This document shows positions 28,781 through 43,260 of a DNA stretch of 64,000 nt, one piece after another (position 1 is the first letter of the stretch; each line of letters opens with the position of its first letter). Source of the DNA: Lottia gigantea (taxonomy: Eukaryota; Mollusca; Gastropoda; Lottiidae); the NCBI RefSeq assembly GCF_000327385.1, contig NW_008706746.1, positions 7,916,714 to 7,980,713 on the forward strand. Direction: 5' to 3'. The notes below the pieces were generated by a model. That model did no database searches, was not told where the DNA came from, and saw only the letters and a program-made list of their open reading frames with translations. The translations under genes were made by a program, and so were the position numbers.

Positions 28781-28823
28781 AGGTACCTCTTGGAGATACC
28801 GGCAAACATCAAAGAGGGTACCT
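28781..28823. repeat. Small hairpin (AGGTACCTCTT)
   Basis: AGGTACCTCTT and AAGAGGGTACCT form a stem of about 11 bp with one bulge and a loop of about 20 nt. Confidence 0.6.
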
Positions 28824-31800
28824 CGGAACATATTAAACAAATTAGACGATTCAAATGTCTCTATGACTTGTGTCAGTCTAATATAGATGAGCTAGCATAG
28901 ATAGATCACTTTGGGTCATGGTACCAATGGAAACTTTGAGGAGTTCGCTGGCGAACACCATCGGACCTCAGAACTTAGCAGGCGAATGCATAATCACTAA
29001 AAATCTATTTTAAATCAAGAAATTTCTAATGTTAAAATCAAACTTTCAACCTTGGACCTTGGGTAAAAGTAACTCAGGAGTATAATAAAAGTAACCGATG
29101 ATCCTAAAAATAGAAGCAGTAAAGACCTTTCTAACACCAATTAAACGACAGAACCCCTCCTCTATTGTTTTATCTTGTTTTATACTCATGGATTCTGAAA
29201 TTGACAACTTCTAATGATGATAAATTAACGCATCAGCCATTAGAGTAACAATTTTATCATGATAAATATAAAAATATAAATATGATATATTAACAATTAA
29301 ACAGATATAATCTCCATGGTAACAATTTGTTCTTATTTTCATCTAATTTAGCAGAAAAATGTGAAGACAGCAGCACCAAAAGTTCAAACTGTCAGAGTGA
29401 AACCTGAATCCAATACAGGGCCACAAGCAAGAGTTTACTGGAAGCATAGGGAAATTTTCAATTCTAAAAAAAATCTAAGAGCCGAAGTGAATATTTTTGG
29501 AACAAATAGAAAGACTACAAACTTTGAATAGTTTAGAATGTAAACTTATAATAAATAATAATTAGATGCTTCAAATTACGATCACTCTCAACCTAACATT
29601 GAGAATAATCATTTCTTTATTTTATGCAGGTGTGTGCAATATCTTTGTATTTTATGATTACCTTTTGGAATATTAATGATCATTTCCTGCCATAATTGTG
29701 ATTATAACTTCAATTAGATTCATTTGGCCACATTAATTACTGTATTTTACGTTTAGATTGTGAATCGCTGGACTTAAATTTATTACGTTTTAATTAAAAA
29801 AAAATCAAGCATCTAATTTTAACTCCTGAAAGAAATACCAGCTATAAATAAAATCAGAAATATATTGAAAACGGAGAACTTGTCTGAAATATGCTAATTT
29901 GTTCTCTGATGTCAAAGTGTTGTATAAACTAATCAGACGCTCAACACCTGAGATCAGTTTCAGACCAGATGATGCCGTCTTAAACAATTCCTTAAATTCA
30001 ACAATAATTCATTAGTACTTTTTCAAAAATAATCTCCGACATCCAGTCGTCTTCTGTCTACGACGCGGATATCTTTAGTTGCAGATGTGCGTACACAAAG
30101 TAGGATTGAATGATCTAGGCTATTTCAAAAACTTTCAAAAAGACTTATTCTGTATTGAGAATATAGCTTGACATAGCTAAACAATTCTTTTTTTAAAAGT
30201 ATAATGTTATGAAGGGTACTTCGTTATTAAAATTAATTGAAATACTTCTTATCAGCTTCTCAACAGTTTATAAGATATAGTTCACTTGAATACCAAACAT
30301 TTTGATGATGTATCTTATTTGGGAAATTGTTGTGCAATTTATGATAACTGAAAGTATGTACTTTATGGAAACTATGTAACGAAATCGACTTGTTGATAAA
30401 ACAAAACAAAGTACTAACAGTCAGAACCACAAAACGATACCCGAATTCCAAAATCCAAGATGATAAGTCGAACTCACTATATAAATCAACTGTGTTATCA
30501 TCCCATTGCCCAGGTTTTCTGTATTAAACATTACAAGCAATAATAGCCCAGCAGGCAAGACAAATGTAAGCACCAAAGTTTGCTACACCAAGGTGGCAAT
30601 ATCGTTACAGACAATAAAATACCATTTTAAAGTTCAAAGCTACAACTATTACATAACGTTTACGTTTCGAAGCAAGAAAAATTTATTTGTGTTGCTAGTT
30701 TTTATACGTCAAACATATCATCAACAATCAGTCAGTAGCCTCTGATAATATCATCAAAATATATATTCCGTGAAAAATGACGATAACTTCAAAACGAATT
30801 TCCAAAATTGTTGCATGAAAGTGAAAACCACCGTTGTACCGAGTTATAATTATTTTTCCAGAGTTTTATTTACATATTCTTCATTCTAAACAACCTACAG
30901 AATTTTTCTTTATTATTAAAAAATAAACAAGACGACATTATAAATATTTACTAAGATTGATGGAACAGATTATTCATAACAGAACTGGAATAGATCCAGC
31001 AAGTGGTTCCACATATTTCTCAGAATTGGTATGTGACATTTTGAGCCGAGTCAAAAACAACATCTTTCAGAATACCATAAGGTGGCGATAATAAAATACA
31101 TTGTTGACTAAGTGCAATCCCAGTGGCAGAGTGACATCTAGTGTTCGTTAGTGTGAACACATCATGTCTCGTCACCATCGCGAGTGCAAACTTTCAATTT
31201 TTTTTTCAAATATTGAGCAACTACAACTATCTTTGATAAATCAGCATCAACTAAAACGCTTCTCCAAAAACGAAATTTCGAAGATATTAAAGTGAATCTA
31301 TAGCTTGATATTACTGTTATTTTTGGATATAAACAGAGTTGTACTGGACTGGTATCTAATTGATAAATCGAGTCACACAGTGTAACTACTGTTCAAGATT
31401 TTCATTTCATTTCATATTTCTAGATAGTGACATGAGTTTCGATGGATTTTTCAGTATTAAGTTATCTAAAGTCGTCTTTCAGTACATTTTAAAGCATCCA
31501 GCATCTTCAGGCATACCAGGCAGACCTACCAGCCCGATGTCCCATCAGACATCAACAATTATCTTTGAACGGAATACCATACACGTACTATACAACAATG
31601 ACTCAAGACAACTGTTAAAGACCATCAATAGTATCAAAGCGATTGTATTCTGTTTCATTCAAAGTACTCAAGAGATGTTATAGTCTTTATGTGATACTCA
31701 TGCTTCGTGCTTAACCATTACGGTTTCCATGGCATATGGATCCTGATATTCCAGAAAGAAAAACAGACGTCACCAAGGCAGAAATCATTAAGGATGGATT

Positions 31801-33386
31801 GTTTCGTCCCGTAATATGTAAGAGAAAATGTCATATAGTTCCTTATATTTGTTCTGTTTTATGTTTTAGTCTACAGACGTGTTAAAATAATGTTTTAAAA
31901 CAATAGACCCTCATTGAGATCTATATTCTATATTTTCAAACTTTCAAATTACCGGATCTCCAGGGATGACTGGAATAGTTCTGGTCCTCTAAATATTTAC
32001 CTTGATGAAAGGTTCTAAGTTGAACAGGACACTAAGAAGGATGCGATCCACCTCGTAAAAGCCACGAATGTGTGGTTTGTTTCTCAATATGTAACATGGG
32101 CATTTCAGAACATTGTAGTTATCGACGTAGCTTCGCAAATATTGAAAGAATCAAGAATTAAGTTCCGAAGTAGTGAACCATTCAAGCAATATGGTTTAAA
32201 GACCAAATGCATTAGAAACGAAATCGCATTAATCGTGGGCCAAATTCTTAGACTACAAATTATAAGTTTCGTTGAGTATTTTGCAGGCTGAAATTCTGTT
32301 TCAAAGAAACTCAGACAAACTGAAAAAGCAACCGACGTGATGAAAACTAAACAAAATATGTCGAGATATTCCAATTGTAAATTACACACAGAATAATACT
32401 ATATAACATAGAATATAAGCTATACTTGAAATATTGTAAATAATATAAGTAGATTTGGTATATAATTGTATATGGTATTTAACTATGAATAGGGTTTAGC
32501 CAGTATTTAATTGCCATTGTAACAATTTAATTGTATGGTGTAATGAATTTAGATATATTGTGCAATGTTTAAATATAATGTAAATGTGGATATTGAACAG
32601 TGTGCTATACCTGCTATATACTTATATTATATAGACGGCATGGGACAGTCGACACCCGAAAGCACTGACCGTGGAACCAGTGAAGAATGATGACCCGTAG
32701 AATCAATCGATCTGACAATCGAAATCTCATTAGACTAAGACTACTATAGACATTTTGTTAAAGGTGTGTCTCGCAAATTCATTTGGAAAGAGTTTTTGGG
32801 GGTTTAAGTTTGGCAACCGTACATACAGTCGTTTATGAGGACATAAACAATTCAAATATCAAATAGTATCGTGCAATATCTAACATTGACAAAACGCTGT
32901 GTAACAAGCCACTATTAAAATACCGGCTGAATAAGTTTCCAAATTCTGCAACAAACCAATATTCATTTGTAGCCTAAATCGTTTTCCATATTCGGTCTGG
33001 AGTTCTCCATGCAGACCAGAAAATGAGGATAAGACAACCATATCTTTCCACTGCCATGCGTTATGATGGCTAGATACAACCAATAAATACCAGGATTTTT
33101 CAATAAGTATATTTCTAGATTCCATTAAATACTATGCAATCACGGCATCAAGTCAATTTCTGAGACCAAAACGACTTCTTAGCTAATAGTTTTGGTTGGA
33201 AGCACAAAGTTCCAATTTATAAATGTATAAAATATAGGCCAGTTATTAACTTTAAAGTAAAAGAAATGAAGTACATGTTGAAAATGGAGATTTAAGTGGC
33301 TTAAGGCCGTTGGATTAAGATTATCCCCAAACGACTGTGGTATTTCGGTTTAATATACATTAAAAGCTAATACTGAATTCACTTAC

Positions 33387-33432
33387 CTAATGCGCTTCCA
33401 AAACACACGAACAGAAAACACACAAAATCCAT
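33387..33432 (-). CDS. Orphan signal-peptide first exon (partial gene)
   Basis: On the minus strand an ATG opens a 46-nt frame encoding MDFVCFLFVCFGSAL plus one base. It ends at a consensus donor (G|GTAAGTG). The peptide is short, hydrophobic and ends in small residues, as expected for a secretory signal. Length (15 codons plus one base) and donor phase 1 match exon 1 of the two-MAM gene at 60542. This makes it a likely first exon of a related secreted protein, read toward lower coordinates. No downstream exon with MAM, FReD, EGF or other recognisable motifs was found, so the rest may be diverged, distant or lost. A chance match cannot be excluded. Confidence 0.42.
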
Positions 33433-34472
33433 TCTAAAATATGTTCCAAATGTTAGCATTTTAACAACTTTATTCCCTGCAACAAACTCGAATATTCAGT
33501 TAAGTTTCCACTTATTTAACATTATTCCTGTCTTGGTCACTGTTTATGATCTAATTCCACTGTCTGTCGATTCTCTATAATCCTCTAAACTTATTAATAA
33601 TTCAATTTTTATTACATTTTATTAATAAATTCTATTCAACAATTTATTCACTCACAATCACACTTTCAAATTTTTAATCAACAGCACGCGCATCGACACG
33701 CTCGTGTAAACACTGTTATCTGTTACTAACAAATGACGCACAATTTAAATATTTTATATGTAATTAAAAATGGACAACCACAATGTAGATAAATCCATAA
33801 ATATTGAACAACCCGTTTTAAAACTTTTAAAACAAACTTTAAAACTGTCGTCTGGTAAATCGAAAATCTCACGTTCTTACGGCGAGCTTAGAATGATCGT
33901 CTGCTATACAATAGATTGTCAACAGAACTGATACGGCAATAGAATACTCCATGTGTTCATGTTGCTTGTGGAGTGCCGACAAAGATTGGTTCAGTCCATT
34001 AACTCTGTATAGGGGTAACAGGTTGACAAACATGAATGGACTAATAATTACGATAATACGAGACTGGTTACACGTGGCTTTGTCACCCAGGCATGATAAA
34101 TAATTGTTTTATATTCACATCGATTCCATTTCAAATATTTCTTCAAAATTTGGAAGAATAGAACACATTGACACCGACGTAGATAATGTATTTTTGATTG
34201 TTAATAACATAAATTCCTATCTGCTTCCATGCACTGATACTATTCCATTATTCTTTCAATATTTCGTATGACAGACAAAATGAATGTTTCCTAACTTTGT
34301 CAATAGTACAAAGTTACAAACTTGACTCTCTATAAGAAGAATAGCTATCAGAAAACACAGGATCGGACAAAAATAATCTTGGGTACTTTGAAAAAGGAAT
34401 TTGAGCAGATTCCTTTCGCTTTTCGTATAATGACATCCAGGCGTAAAGCTTGGCATGGTCAATGTCTTAAGG

Positions 34473-34494
34473 ATATATATATATATATATATTA
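34473..34494. repeat. (TA)n microsatellite
   Basis: About eleven AT dinucleotides in a row. Shorter TA runs lie near 8713 and 37690. Confidence 0.9.
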
Positions 34495-35092
34495 TTGTAT
34501 AGTGTAGTAGAAAAATAAATTAGTTACATTTGAACGGTAGGCACTGACACACATATTGGCTTTGTTCGATGGCAATGAGGTGTAAAATAGAACAGAGTTA
34601 TAAGAGAATTGAACACAGCCAGGACATTAACCATGGTGTAAAGAAAGGAAGTAATCTATTGTTTGTGATCAGTACTTTATTATTACACTTTTAATCACCA
34701 CCCTGGTCTTTATTCTTAGTTCTTTATTCTAGAAATCATTAAACAGCACAAAGACTCATACTGATGATTCAACACAATCTTAACTGGCATTGTGCTTTTA
34801 CACTGTTTATTAGGGTGTGTTCGATGACAGTGCCAACAAAAACTGGTCGAAGCATTAATGGTATCAAATTAGTCTCTGCTTATCTTATATCAGTCTATGG
34901 CCTGCTCGCACTCCGGTCAGCCAAGTCGAGACGAGGTCGGGTTTTAGAATGTTAGTTATTAACACAAAATTTTGTTTATATTCAAGTACTATAATTTAAT
35001 ATGCCCCACGCCTGTACCTTTGTAACATTTCTTTAAATACAACAATATCATGTATCCCCTACTGCCCGAATTATACCAATTAGTTACAGAGA

Positions 35093-35115
35093 ACAGGACG
35101 TAAAACTCTACTCCT
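35093..35115 (-). repeat. GTTTTACGTCCT-family repeat fragment
   Basis: ACAGGACGTAAAACTCTACTCC, read as ACAGGACGTAAAACTC plus TACTCC, is an inverted fragment of the same motif. Confidence 0.45.
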
Positions 35116-35324
35116 TTTCTTTTTCTGCTCCCACTTTCAAATATTTAGATAATAATACTTTTTAGTTATCAATAGAACGAAAGAGTTTATACGTTCAGGA
35201 CATGTTCAACCTTTCACAAACCTTGAAGTCACATGGTTTGTCAATTTGGTAGGGATACTGTCGGAAAGCCAAAGGGTAATACTAGCATGTATGTATAGTA
35301 TACTATCTCTAAGGATGACCCAAA

Positions 35325-35460
35325 AAATTGAATTTTTAAACCGGGTCAAAATCAGTCTTTGTTCATCAGTGGATTTACCTGGTGTCATAACTATACAACA
35401 GAATCCCTGATATATCGTCTTATATAGAGATTCTAGTATTTAGTCATGGCACCTGGTAGG
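35325..35460 (-). repeat. Dispersed repeat, copy 2
   Basis: On the minus strand it reads CCAGGTGCCATGA, AGAATCTCTATATAAGACGA, TTGTATAGTTATGACACCAG and CTGATGAACAAAGACTGA, matching the copy at 57303-57520 but more compact. Confidence 0.7.
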
Positions 35461-38315
35461 TTGACCAATTTCGCGACTTTAAACTGTATGCCCATTCCTT
35501 TAAGCAGCGAATTTTGAAATGCATGTTTAGAATGTCAAAAAGTCTAAAATCTATATGTATTTTAGGACTAGTATGTAAACACTGATCTACCTACACAAGA
35601 ATATTTGTTAATGATAAAGAATGTAACCCGTGTGATAAATTTAACTGTGGTCTGATTTGTAGAATAGAAAGTTATCTCCACCTATATATCATAGAGCTGT
35701 AATAAGAAAGGTTACATATTTTCACTGATAACTTTTTTAACAACATGTACAATTTTACACTGAAAACAAACCTCTGATTGTTTGTCTGTAAACACAGAAA
35801 CTAGTTTACAAATCACCTAGTTGACAACACCAACTATACTCTGTCAAAAACATGCACAAAATAATTTACAGGGTGGGAAATTTATTTATTTTAACTTATT
35901 AGCCGTTTTAAAGAGAATTTGGGGTCAATTTGTAACATTTTTCACAATTTGTCTTAAAGTAGGGTGCGTCGTAGAGATTTGAATTGCTGAGACAACATAT
36001 TGAATATTTCTATGTGGTGCCCTGAATGTCGATTCTCAACCCCCCCAACCACAAAGGCAACGTATTCGCCAAATCAGGCATAAAATCTAAAGAGTGATTA
36101 GGTGATTATTTGGTCGAATATTAAAGAATAGTAATAGAAAATGTGAAGTTTTCTACGTATGAATGGATATCAAGGATATTTGTATTTGCATTTCATGTCT
36201 GTGGTTCCTGTAATACTGCCAAAACTTTTATCTCTATTCCCGATAAACACAAAGTATAAAAAGGGCCAGAAAACCTACTATGAGTTCCTTTAACATTTAC
36301 ACAGAATTAGGACACATATTAGTGCCTATAATATGTGTAGGAGAGGGATTATATAGGCGAAAGTCCAATCCTTTTCTTATCTATGTGAATAAAATATTCA
36401 AAAATAAAAATATGTCGCCTACTTCCAAGATGTATATAATCGTCAAGTAGTTTATGTAACATTGTGGGCTAATTCACTGACATCTGAGAAAAGCTGATTA
36501 TCTTGGGCAGATTGAAATAAGGTGTCCATAATTAGCCTTCAATTATCTTAATGGAAATTACGGGGTATCGGTTGAACTGATAATGTGTAGAATTTCTCAA
36601 TGTTACCTGTTTGTGTTACTGGTATTTAGTGATTTCACTGTGATATTTAACAAATCGACAACACGTATTGTATAGCTGTGATGTAAGGTAGTTGATAATA
36701 TGTACACAGGCTAATCGTAACATTTAAACAACCAGGCACAAAGAGAGTTGTAATTAGCTCTCTATGTTGGTTCATGGATAAATAAAGTCCTTAAACGTTA
36801 AAATGAACAAATAAAAGAATGAATGAATTGGGAAATACAAGTTTTGTCGTACTTTACCTGATCAAAATATTAAATAATGGAACACTATTTTATGGTATAC
36901 TACTTCTAAATGTTATTGTTATTTTATACAGCCTTTCAACCATTTACAAAATAGTAAATTAAATTGTCGGAACACTCTTCCAGATAACCAAATATGAAGA
37001 TACAAAACAGCTATCTGTCATGAGAATACTGCTATTCTGTTGGACAAAGTTTGTTGTATTTATACATAACTGCATACCAAAGAAACTTTTTTTGAAAGCT
37101 GGTAAATGGACGCAAGAAAGTTGACAGAAAAACCAACAAGACAAACTCGTGAAAATAAGTTGCCAGCTGTTAAACATGGTCACCAAGTATGATTCACCAA
37201 CCCACTTCAAGTTGACAACAACTTTGAGATGATCTTTGTTAAAAGACAAAAGATTAAGTCACTTATTACAAAGAACCCCATCATGATGTGTATTAATTTC
37301 AAGATAAAACAGCTGGGTAGGGCGGCATTACATTAGTCATTGCTTGTACAGGGTTCCAATTTTACAAAACTTTAAAAACAATACTTCAACTCAAATCATC
37401 TCATAATTATCTTAATACAATTCATTCATACAAAATAAGTCGTGGGTTCTATTAGGTGGTTCGAATATACACAAAACATCAAAAATACTACTGTTATAAT
37501 CACTTTAACTCAAATTGATCCTTTAGAATAGTAAGAATACAATTCTTCAAAATTTTAACAGGAAAACGAACAGAGGAGAGATAATTTTTTTTACGCATCA
37601 ATAGTGTCTTAAAGCATGATTCTTATGCATTGTTTATTGCAAGTTTGACTGTACTGTATTGTTTGGATACAAACGTCATTATTCAGATAATATATATATA
37701 TATCATGCACGATAGGTCTCCTTCATATAATCGAACTAATTAATCACTGGTCAACTTGGGTCAAGGGAATTTTTGCTACAATTTATTAAGATGAATTGAA
37801 AGTGACCAATATGCGATAAATTACAACAATTGGTTTTCAGGGAAACCGAGCATTCAAGGACGTAGACGTAGGCTTTTGCGAATCGGTTCTGTAGACAATT
37901 GTATCTATTTGATATGTAAGAGTGCATAAACAAAATCATTAAAAAATTCTTGTATGCAGCTAAATCAATGGAATAACATGTAAAGATATAAAGGATACTG
38001 ATGCTATCAAACGTCTGCAAGGCAACAAACGCTTTATCGTGGTTCTGAAAATAAATTTTACCCAATGCCATTTAAAGTTCAAAGGCATCGAACTATAACA
38101 GTACACTAACAATGGATAATAACACGTAAAGGGAAATTGCTTGTCCAAAAGTCAGCGAAGTTTGACGGAAGACGTGGCACAGAAATAAAAATGATAAAGA
38201 TCATATTAACCGCTTCCTGGTTTGTATTTAGAAAGTTATCTGTTATCATTTGACAAGCGGACAAAGGTTAAATGTCGACTCGTTACATTCTTTTATCTAC
38301 CGCTTTCAACAGTTT

Positions 38316-38770
38316 TTAGATCTGAGAATGTGTTATTGGCAAGGAAGGGACATAACTCTAGGTTGATAAGTTACGAATTCGAATATCGTACAGGTGCCGG
38401 GATAAAAATATGGACATTTTTCACAATTTTACCAAAATAAGAATGTTTTATTGGCGGTTAAGGGACACAACTCTTATATTTCGAATATCGTTTAGGTGCC
38501 GGGATACAACGCACACATTTCACCTATCACCTTTTGACTAAGTATTAGTTGTGCAAAATAATAAAATCTTTACTTGTCAGAAAAGGGACACGGCTCAGAT
38601 TGCAGCGTTTCGAATTCGGTCATTGTGAGGTGCTGGTATAAGACTGCACATTTAATGTCAGTAGTCGTCTTCAAAAGTTTTGACGGCGATCATTTTTGGC
38701 ATAATAAGAATGTGTTTGACAGGTGTTTGTAGCCGAGGTATACAACTCATGGCTGAGAATTACTATCTAA
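38316..38770. repeat. Degenerate tandem repeat, three to four copies
   Basis: The motifs AAGGGACA(T/C)AACTCT, TTCGAATATCGT and AGGTGCCGGGATA recur near 38347, 38460 and 38583, with a weak copy near 38706. The period varies between about 110 and 130 bp. Confidence 0.7.
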
Positions 38771-41700
38771 ATTGTTGAGGTGAGAGTAACTGTCATTGCA
38801 TGTAAGTTCATTTCAAGACGTGTCATTATAATCTAGGTTTTCAATGACAGATACTATCTGAGACCGTGCCTGGTATCCAATCCTATTTTCATTTTGGATA
38901 TCTGGGAACATTTTACAAAAACAGGTTGAAAACCATTGACCTTACCTTCGTAGAATTGAATCATTTTTTGTTTAAAATTAACTAAATAACGTGTCCATTA
39001 TTGAACACACTTGAATCAAAAAACGTGTTTTATTGACAAAAAAATAACAAATTACACAAAACTCATCAGGCTACTAGTGTATGATTCACGTGAAATGTGT
39101 AATCAATTAACTTCGACAACGCACGTGTATTGCGGTGGGGTTGTTTCGCCTTATTGCCTTCAAGAAACTCGACGTTTTTAAGTTATTCTATTCGTTCTTA
39201 GTTTGGTCTCTTCTTTACGCTGTCTTTGACAAATGACAGAAAAGGCGTGCTCTGTCACAACAATAATTGTTTACAGCTGGAGAACCATTATAATGAATTC
39301 TAAATGCTATAATGACTTTGCATTGAAAAAATTTACATGGGAATATAGTTTGAATAATAAGCCAACAATTGGTACATTTTGGGCGGCAATTTTTCTGCTT
39401 ACATTAAACTGTTATCAGACTTGTATTTCGAATCAACGTGTTGTCATTCTAAACTTTCAGTACTATTTGGAAGCTGATATTACAGTTTAGTAATATTCGA
39501 TATGCTATTAAATATGCGGGGTCAGAAGAGACTCTTGTTAAAAATCAAAAGTTTCACGACAAACTATCAAATGATGACTGATACAACGTCTTAAATACAA
39601 AAGGAACATCCAACCAGCCAGTTTGTTAAATTGAGTCGAATGAAACGGGACTATTTATTTATTAATGGTCAGGTATAATGAGTATTGTTTTGTCAGTCAG
39701 TGCCAGGTATAATGAGTATTGTTGAAGCCAGGCAGTCTATAGGACTGGATCATGTCCTGGCTTTGACTCATTTCTACATGATTCATTATGATTAATAAAG
39801 TCTGTTGGACTCCACCGACTTCATTCATCTCGCATTGATTATAATCTCTGGTTTTAATTTCTACTAGAAATTCTATTACATGATGAGAATATTATAGTAG
39901 TTTATTACAGGTGATTGACTTTATTCAAATTAAATTTCCACTCTGTAAGACAAGGTGGTATACAGTCAAGATTCCGTTTGTACGTGGAGTAAAACACTGA
40001 GTTATATCTACATTGCAATAGACTTTGTATGGTAACCCTTTTGCAAATATAACATACATGTTATATACATATATATCAATATATCCGAAAAGGGAAAGCA
40101 GTGAACCACAGAAGCTATGTTAGTTGTTAGAGGTGGGAGGACAGGAAGGGTTATATTGCTGTCCTGTCCGTTTGGAAGTGGACTGCAGTTGCCTATCTAA
40201 GTTAGAGAGCAAGCGTTTAATGCCCGTCCAGCTGCACTAATGTTTAAGATGTGAGAGGTGGTCTATTGCATGCCATACTAAAGATGTGGGGTGGAGGTAC
40301 ATCGCTTTCCAGTCAGTTACGACACTGTTCGAAGAGAAATAGACTATACATGTATTTGTATAAACCTACATGAATATCAAATTGAATAAAAACAAACAAA
40401 CAAAGGTGAATATTTGAAAAGGTTAAAGTAATAAATTGATAACGAATGAAAACCAGACAAATTAGAAAATATTGCTTCGTGATTTGAATAAAATTTCAGT
40501 ATTTTATGTAAATTGAGTCGAGTTATATTATAATAAAAATAAAGACAGTAGACAATGAATATTCCTGGAGGTGTATAGCCTCATTTCGTCCCGAATAATA
40601 ACATTGTTAAAGGAATAAACATGTAATCCGAAAGTGACGACAGTACCTCGATTATAAAATCCAAAGTCGTACGTACGCCACAGACTGCATGTCAAAGATA
40701 GTGCATTTATGGTTTTGTCGATTTTATATACTGAATAATACGAAACCATATTCTTCACTCTAAATATTCGTTTAGAAGCTGATATATCTTTTTATTCATC
40801 TTATACCTGTTTATCAGAATAAACCTCTTGCGTTGAGCTCGCCTTTGAATAAATGAAATCAAACTACAGGTAATCGCAAATTCAATTTCGATTTTTCTCA
40901 ACTAAATCAATCATTAAGTTGCATTTACATTGCTTTAAAGAATTTCACATTCACACTAAAAAGACTACTATCAGTCAAAGAATTATATCCCTCCTATATA
41001 GGACATATTATTGTGGTATAACGAGTTGTGGATCATAGATTTCGACTTTTAGCACGTCATCCTTCAGAGTTGGTCAATTCGACCTTTATCAGACACTGTC
41101 ATACGGAACTGTTTTCCCTCATTTCGTACTGTATGGCTTTATCCTTTCTCATTAGCCTAAACAGGTTCAGAAAAGTCAGACGCAAGAAGTCATTTCATTT
41201 CATTTGGAAACCGTTTTTTTCATCAAGTGATTGTGATAAATGATTTTTAAATGACTACCCTTAATAATATGCTACGGGTTGTTTCTTTTATTTTTGCAAG
41301 ACGATTATAACTTCCCTAAAAATCGTTTGCCCAACAGCTTGAAATGTGATTACAATGGTTAACGTCAATAAAAATATTTTAAATAATGTTTTATGTGCAT
41401 CTTTTTACATAATACTTTGTAAAAAATCATATATGGAATCTGATTACATCGATAGATCGAAAACAAGCAGGTACCCGCTTATAATAATTCATTTTCACAA
41501 TATATATAGAGTAAATCAACTCAATAGTTTTCACATAAAGTGTATTTTTACCTCATTTATCTTTGATAGAAACACGATTACTAATATTAGCTTTAATTGA
41601 AATGAAAAGTTATGTTGTGTTTTGTAATCAAGAGGAATCAATAATTAGTTTCTATAGATCAGTGATCGGTGATTATTGGTTATCGATTAGGTAATGAATA

Positions 41701-42089
41701 CCCGATGTTTCATTCTTTATACCCTACCGACATCAAACGGCCTAAAACGTTATTTAATTGCCAGGTATTATCAAACATTGGTTTTTAATGTTCACACCGA
41801 TATTGATAAATCATGAGTAAAGTTTGTAAAAATTTTTTGATTGGAATTGCTTGCTATATAGGGCATTCAGTGTGCTATCGTATATTTTATTCTAAGACAT
41901 TGAACCTAGCGGTAACTTTATACAGTATACTATCAGAATATACGTAAAGGTGCCCTCACATCACAGCATTTTATCTGTCGTGTAGACACATCCAAATTTG
42001 AGGTGAGAATATACGTCAACTTTCAAATAACGCCTCCCTTTGGACACAAGATTTATCAATTTCTGTAAATCGTCGAATCCTCCTACTTT

Positions 42090-42352
42090 AAGGCCTGGTC
42101 AAACCTGAAAAGCGTTCTTACTGCGCTGCTACAGAAAATTTGAGCAGAGTGTGTTAAGATCGCTACAAGTTTGGTATCAGCGTGTAGAGCTCGCCAGACA
42201 TCCTGCAATTGTCGCTATTGTTGCCACTATTCGCCGAGTTTAAATCAATCGTCACGGTTTGGCGATCTATTCTTCGACAAACGATTTACTACATTTCCAG
42301 TCACCGTTAGATCGCAAATGGTCGTAGTCCGGTGTGAAAGGGCTATTAGGTT
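42090..42352. mobile_element. Possible MITE (Harbinger-like ends)
   Basis: The left end AAGGCCTGGTCAAACCTG and the inverted right end TAGCCCTTTCACACCGGAC are similar at 11 of 17 aligned positions, with TTA next to both. The interior is more CpG-rich than its surroundings. A second fragment of the right end lies at 46098-46140. A PIF/Harbinger-type non-autonomous element is a reasonable guess. Confidence 0.35.
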
Positions 42353-42618
42353 ATATAATTTTAATGCGAATTTATCGAATGTGTAAAATTATAACCTCGA
42401 GCATTTCAAACTTCTGAATAAAATATTCTGATTTTTTTAGGCTATTCAAAATCAGTTTAGACAAACCGTTTGAGAAACGTTTCATAATGTTAAAGAACAA
42501 TAATTGTGCGATTTTTTTACCAATCACACTTTAATCTCAGAAACCGGAATAATAATGCTATTTTAAGTACTCCTGAAGACTATTTACATATATTCAAGAC
42601 TCGCTCAACCTCCCAAAA

Positions 42619-42642
42619 TGGCACACCTGTCCCTTTAAGAGT
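42619..42642 (-). repeat. CTCTTAAAGGGACAG repeat arm, inverted copy
   Basis: GGCACACCTGTCCCTTTAAG is the inverted counterpart of the copy at 28249. Confidence 0.45.
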
Positions 42643-43019
42643 TATACATGTGTGTCAGTGGGACACTAATTGAACCATCATTAGATAATGACATCCGCTT
42701 TCATTGGGATGTTTCTGTGCGGAAATTGGTTTATACATGTAGAATGCATGCTTTATGTCGATAGATTCTAGCTATATTAACATAAACACTAATAAAAACA
42801 AAGAAACGAAAGTTTGGTCTAATTTGAATTAGACTGAGTCCTAGTTTGACGGGGGTGCCGTCCGATATCATTATGCAGTTGAATCGATAGTAGGGGCCTA
42901 TATCAAGGCAACATGGTAACCTATGTAAGGATATGATTTAATTCAAACGGTTTATTGTGAAAGCTCTGTACAATCTGAGAGCTGAGAGTTTCAATGTTAT
43001 CCCACTCACTTTGCAGGCC

Positions 43020-43260
43020 CGTTATCAGACTTTATTGTTCTGTGGGGGAGGGGGGGGGGGGTATCCGGAGGGGCGATGGGGTAAGGTTTTAAGATGCAGT
43101 AATGAAATGGGTCGGTTGTCCGAATTTCTCCAGAGAGACAATCCATGTCTTCTGCTTTGATTGGGATTAATAACGTTAAAGTAGGTGCCCTCTTTCCTAC
43201 AGACTGTTTGACATTTCGACTGTCGAAAACCAGTGAGAGTTTGGATACTGTCTCCATTTT
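43020..43260. repeat. G-run with flanking repeat-like sequence
   Basis: A GGGGGAGGGG run at 43044-43060 is followed by GGGCGATGGGGTAAGG and a more CpG-rich tract. Both strands are open for short stretches. I see no gene. Confidence 0.35.

Larger units (their letters stand above)
25765..33386. other. Gene-poor stretch below the orphan signal exon
   Basis: If the signal exon at 33387-33432 is real, its next exons should lie here or further left on the minus strand. I found no exon with cysteine patterns or MAM or FReD motifs. The frame at 32880-33125 has an in-frame upstream stop and no motif. Confidence 0.5.

Noticed and set aside
32880-33125. Second exon of the orphan signal-exon gene
   Set aside because: An in-frame stop lies just upstream. 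Possible acceptors inside give only a short, motif-free peptide.
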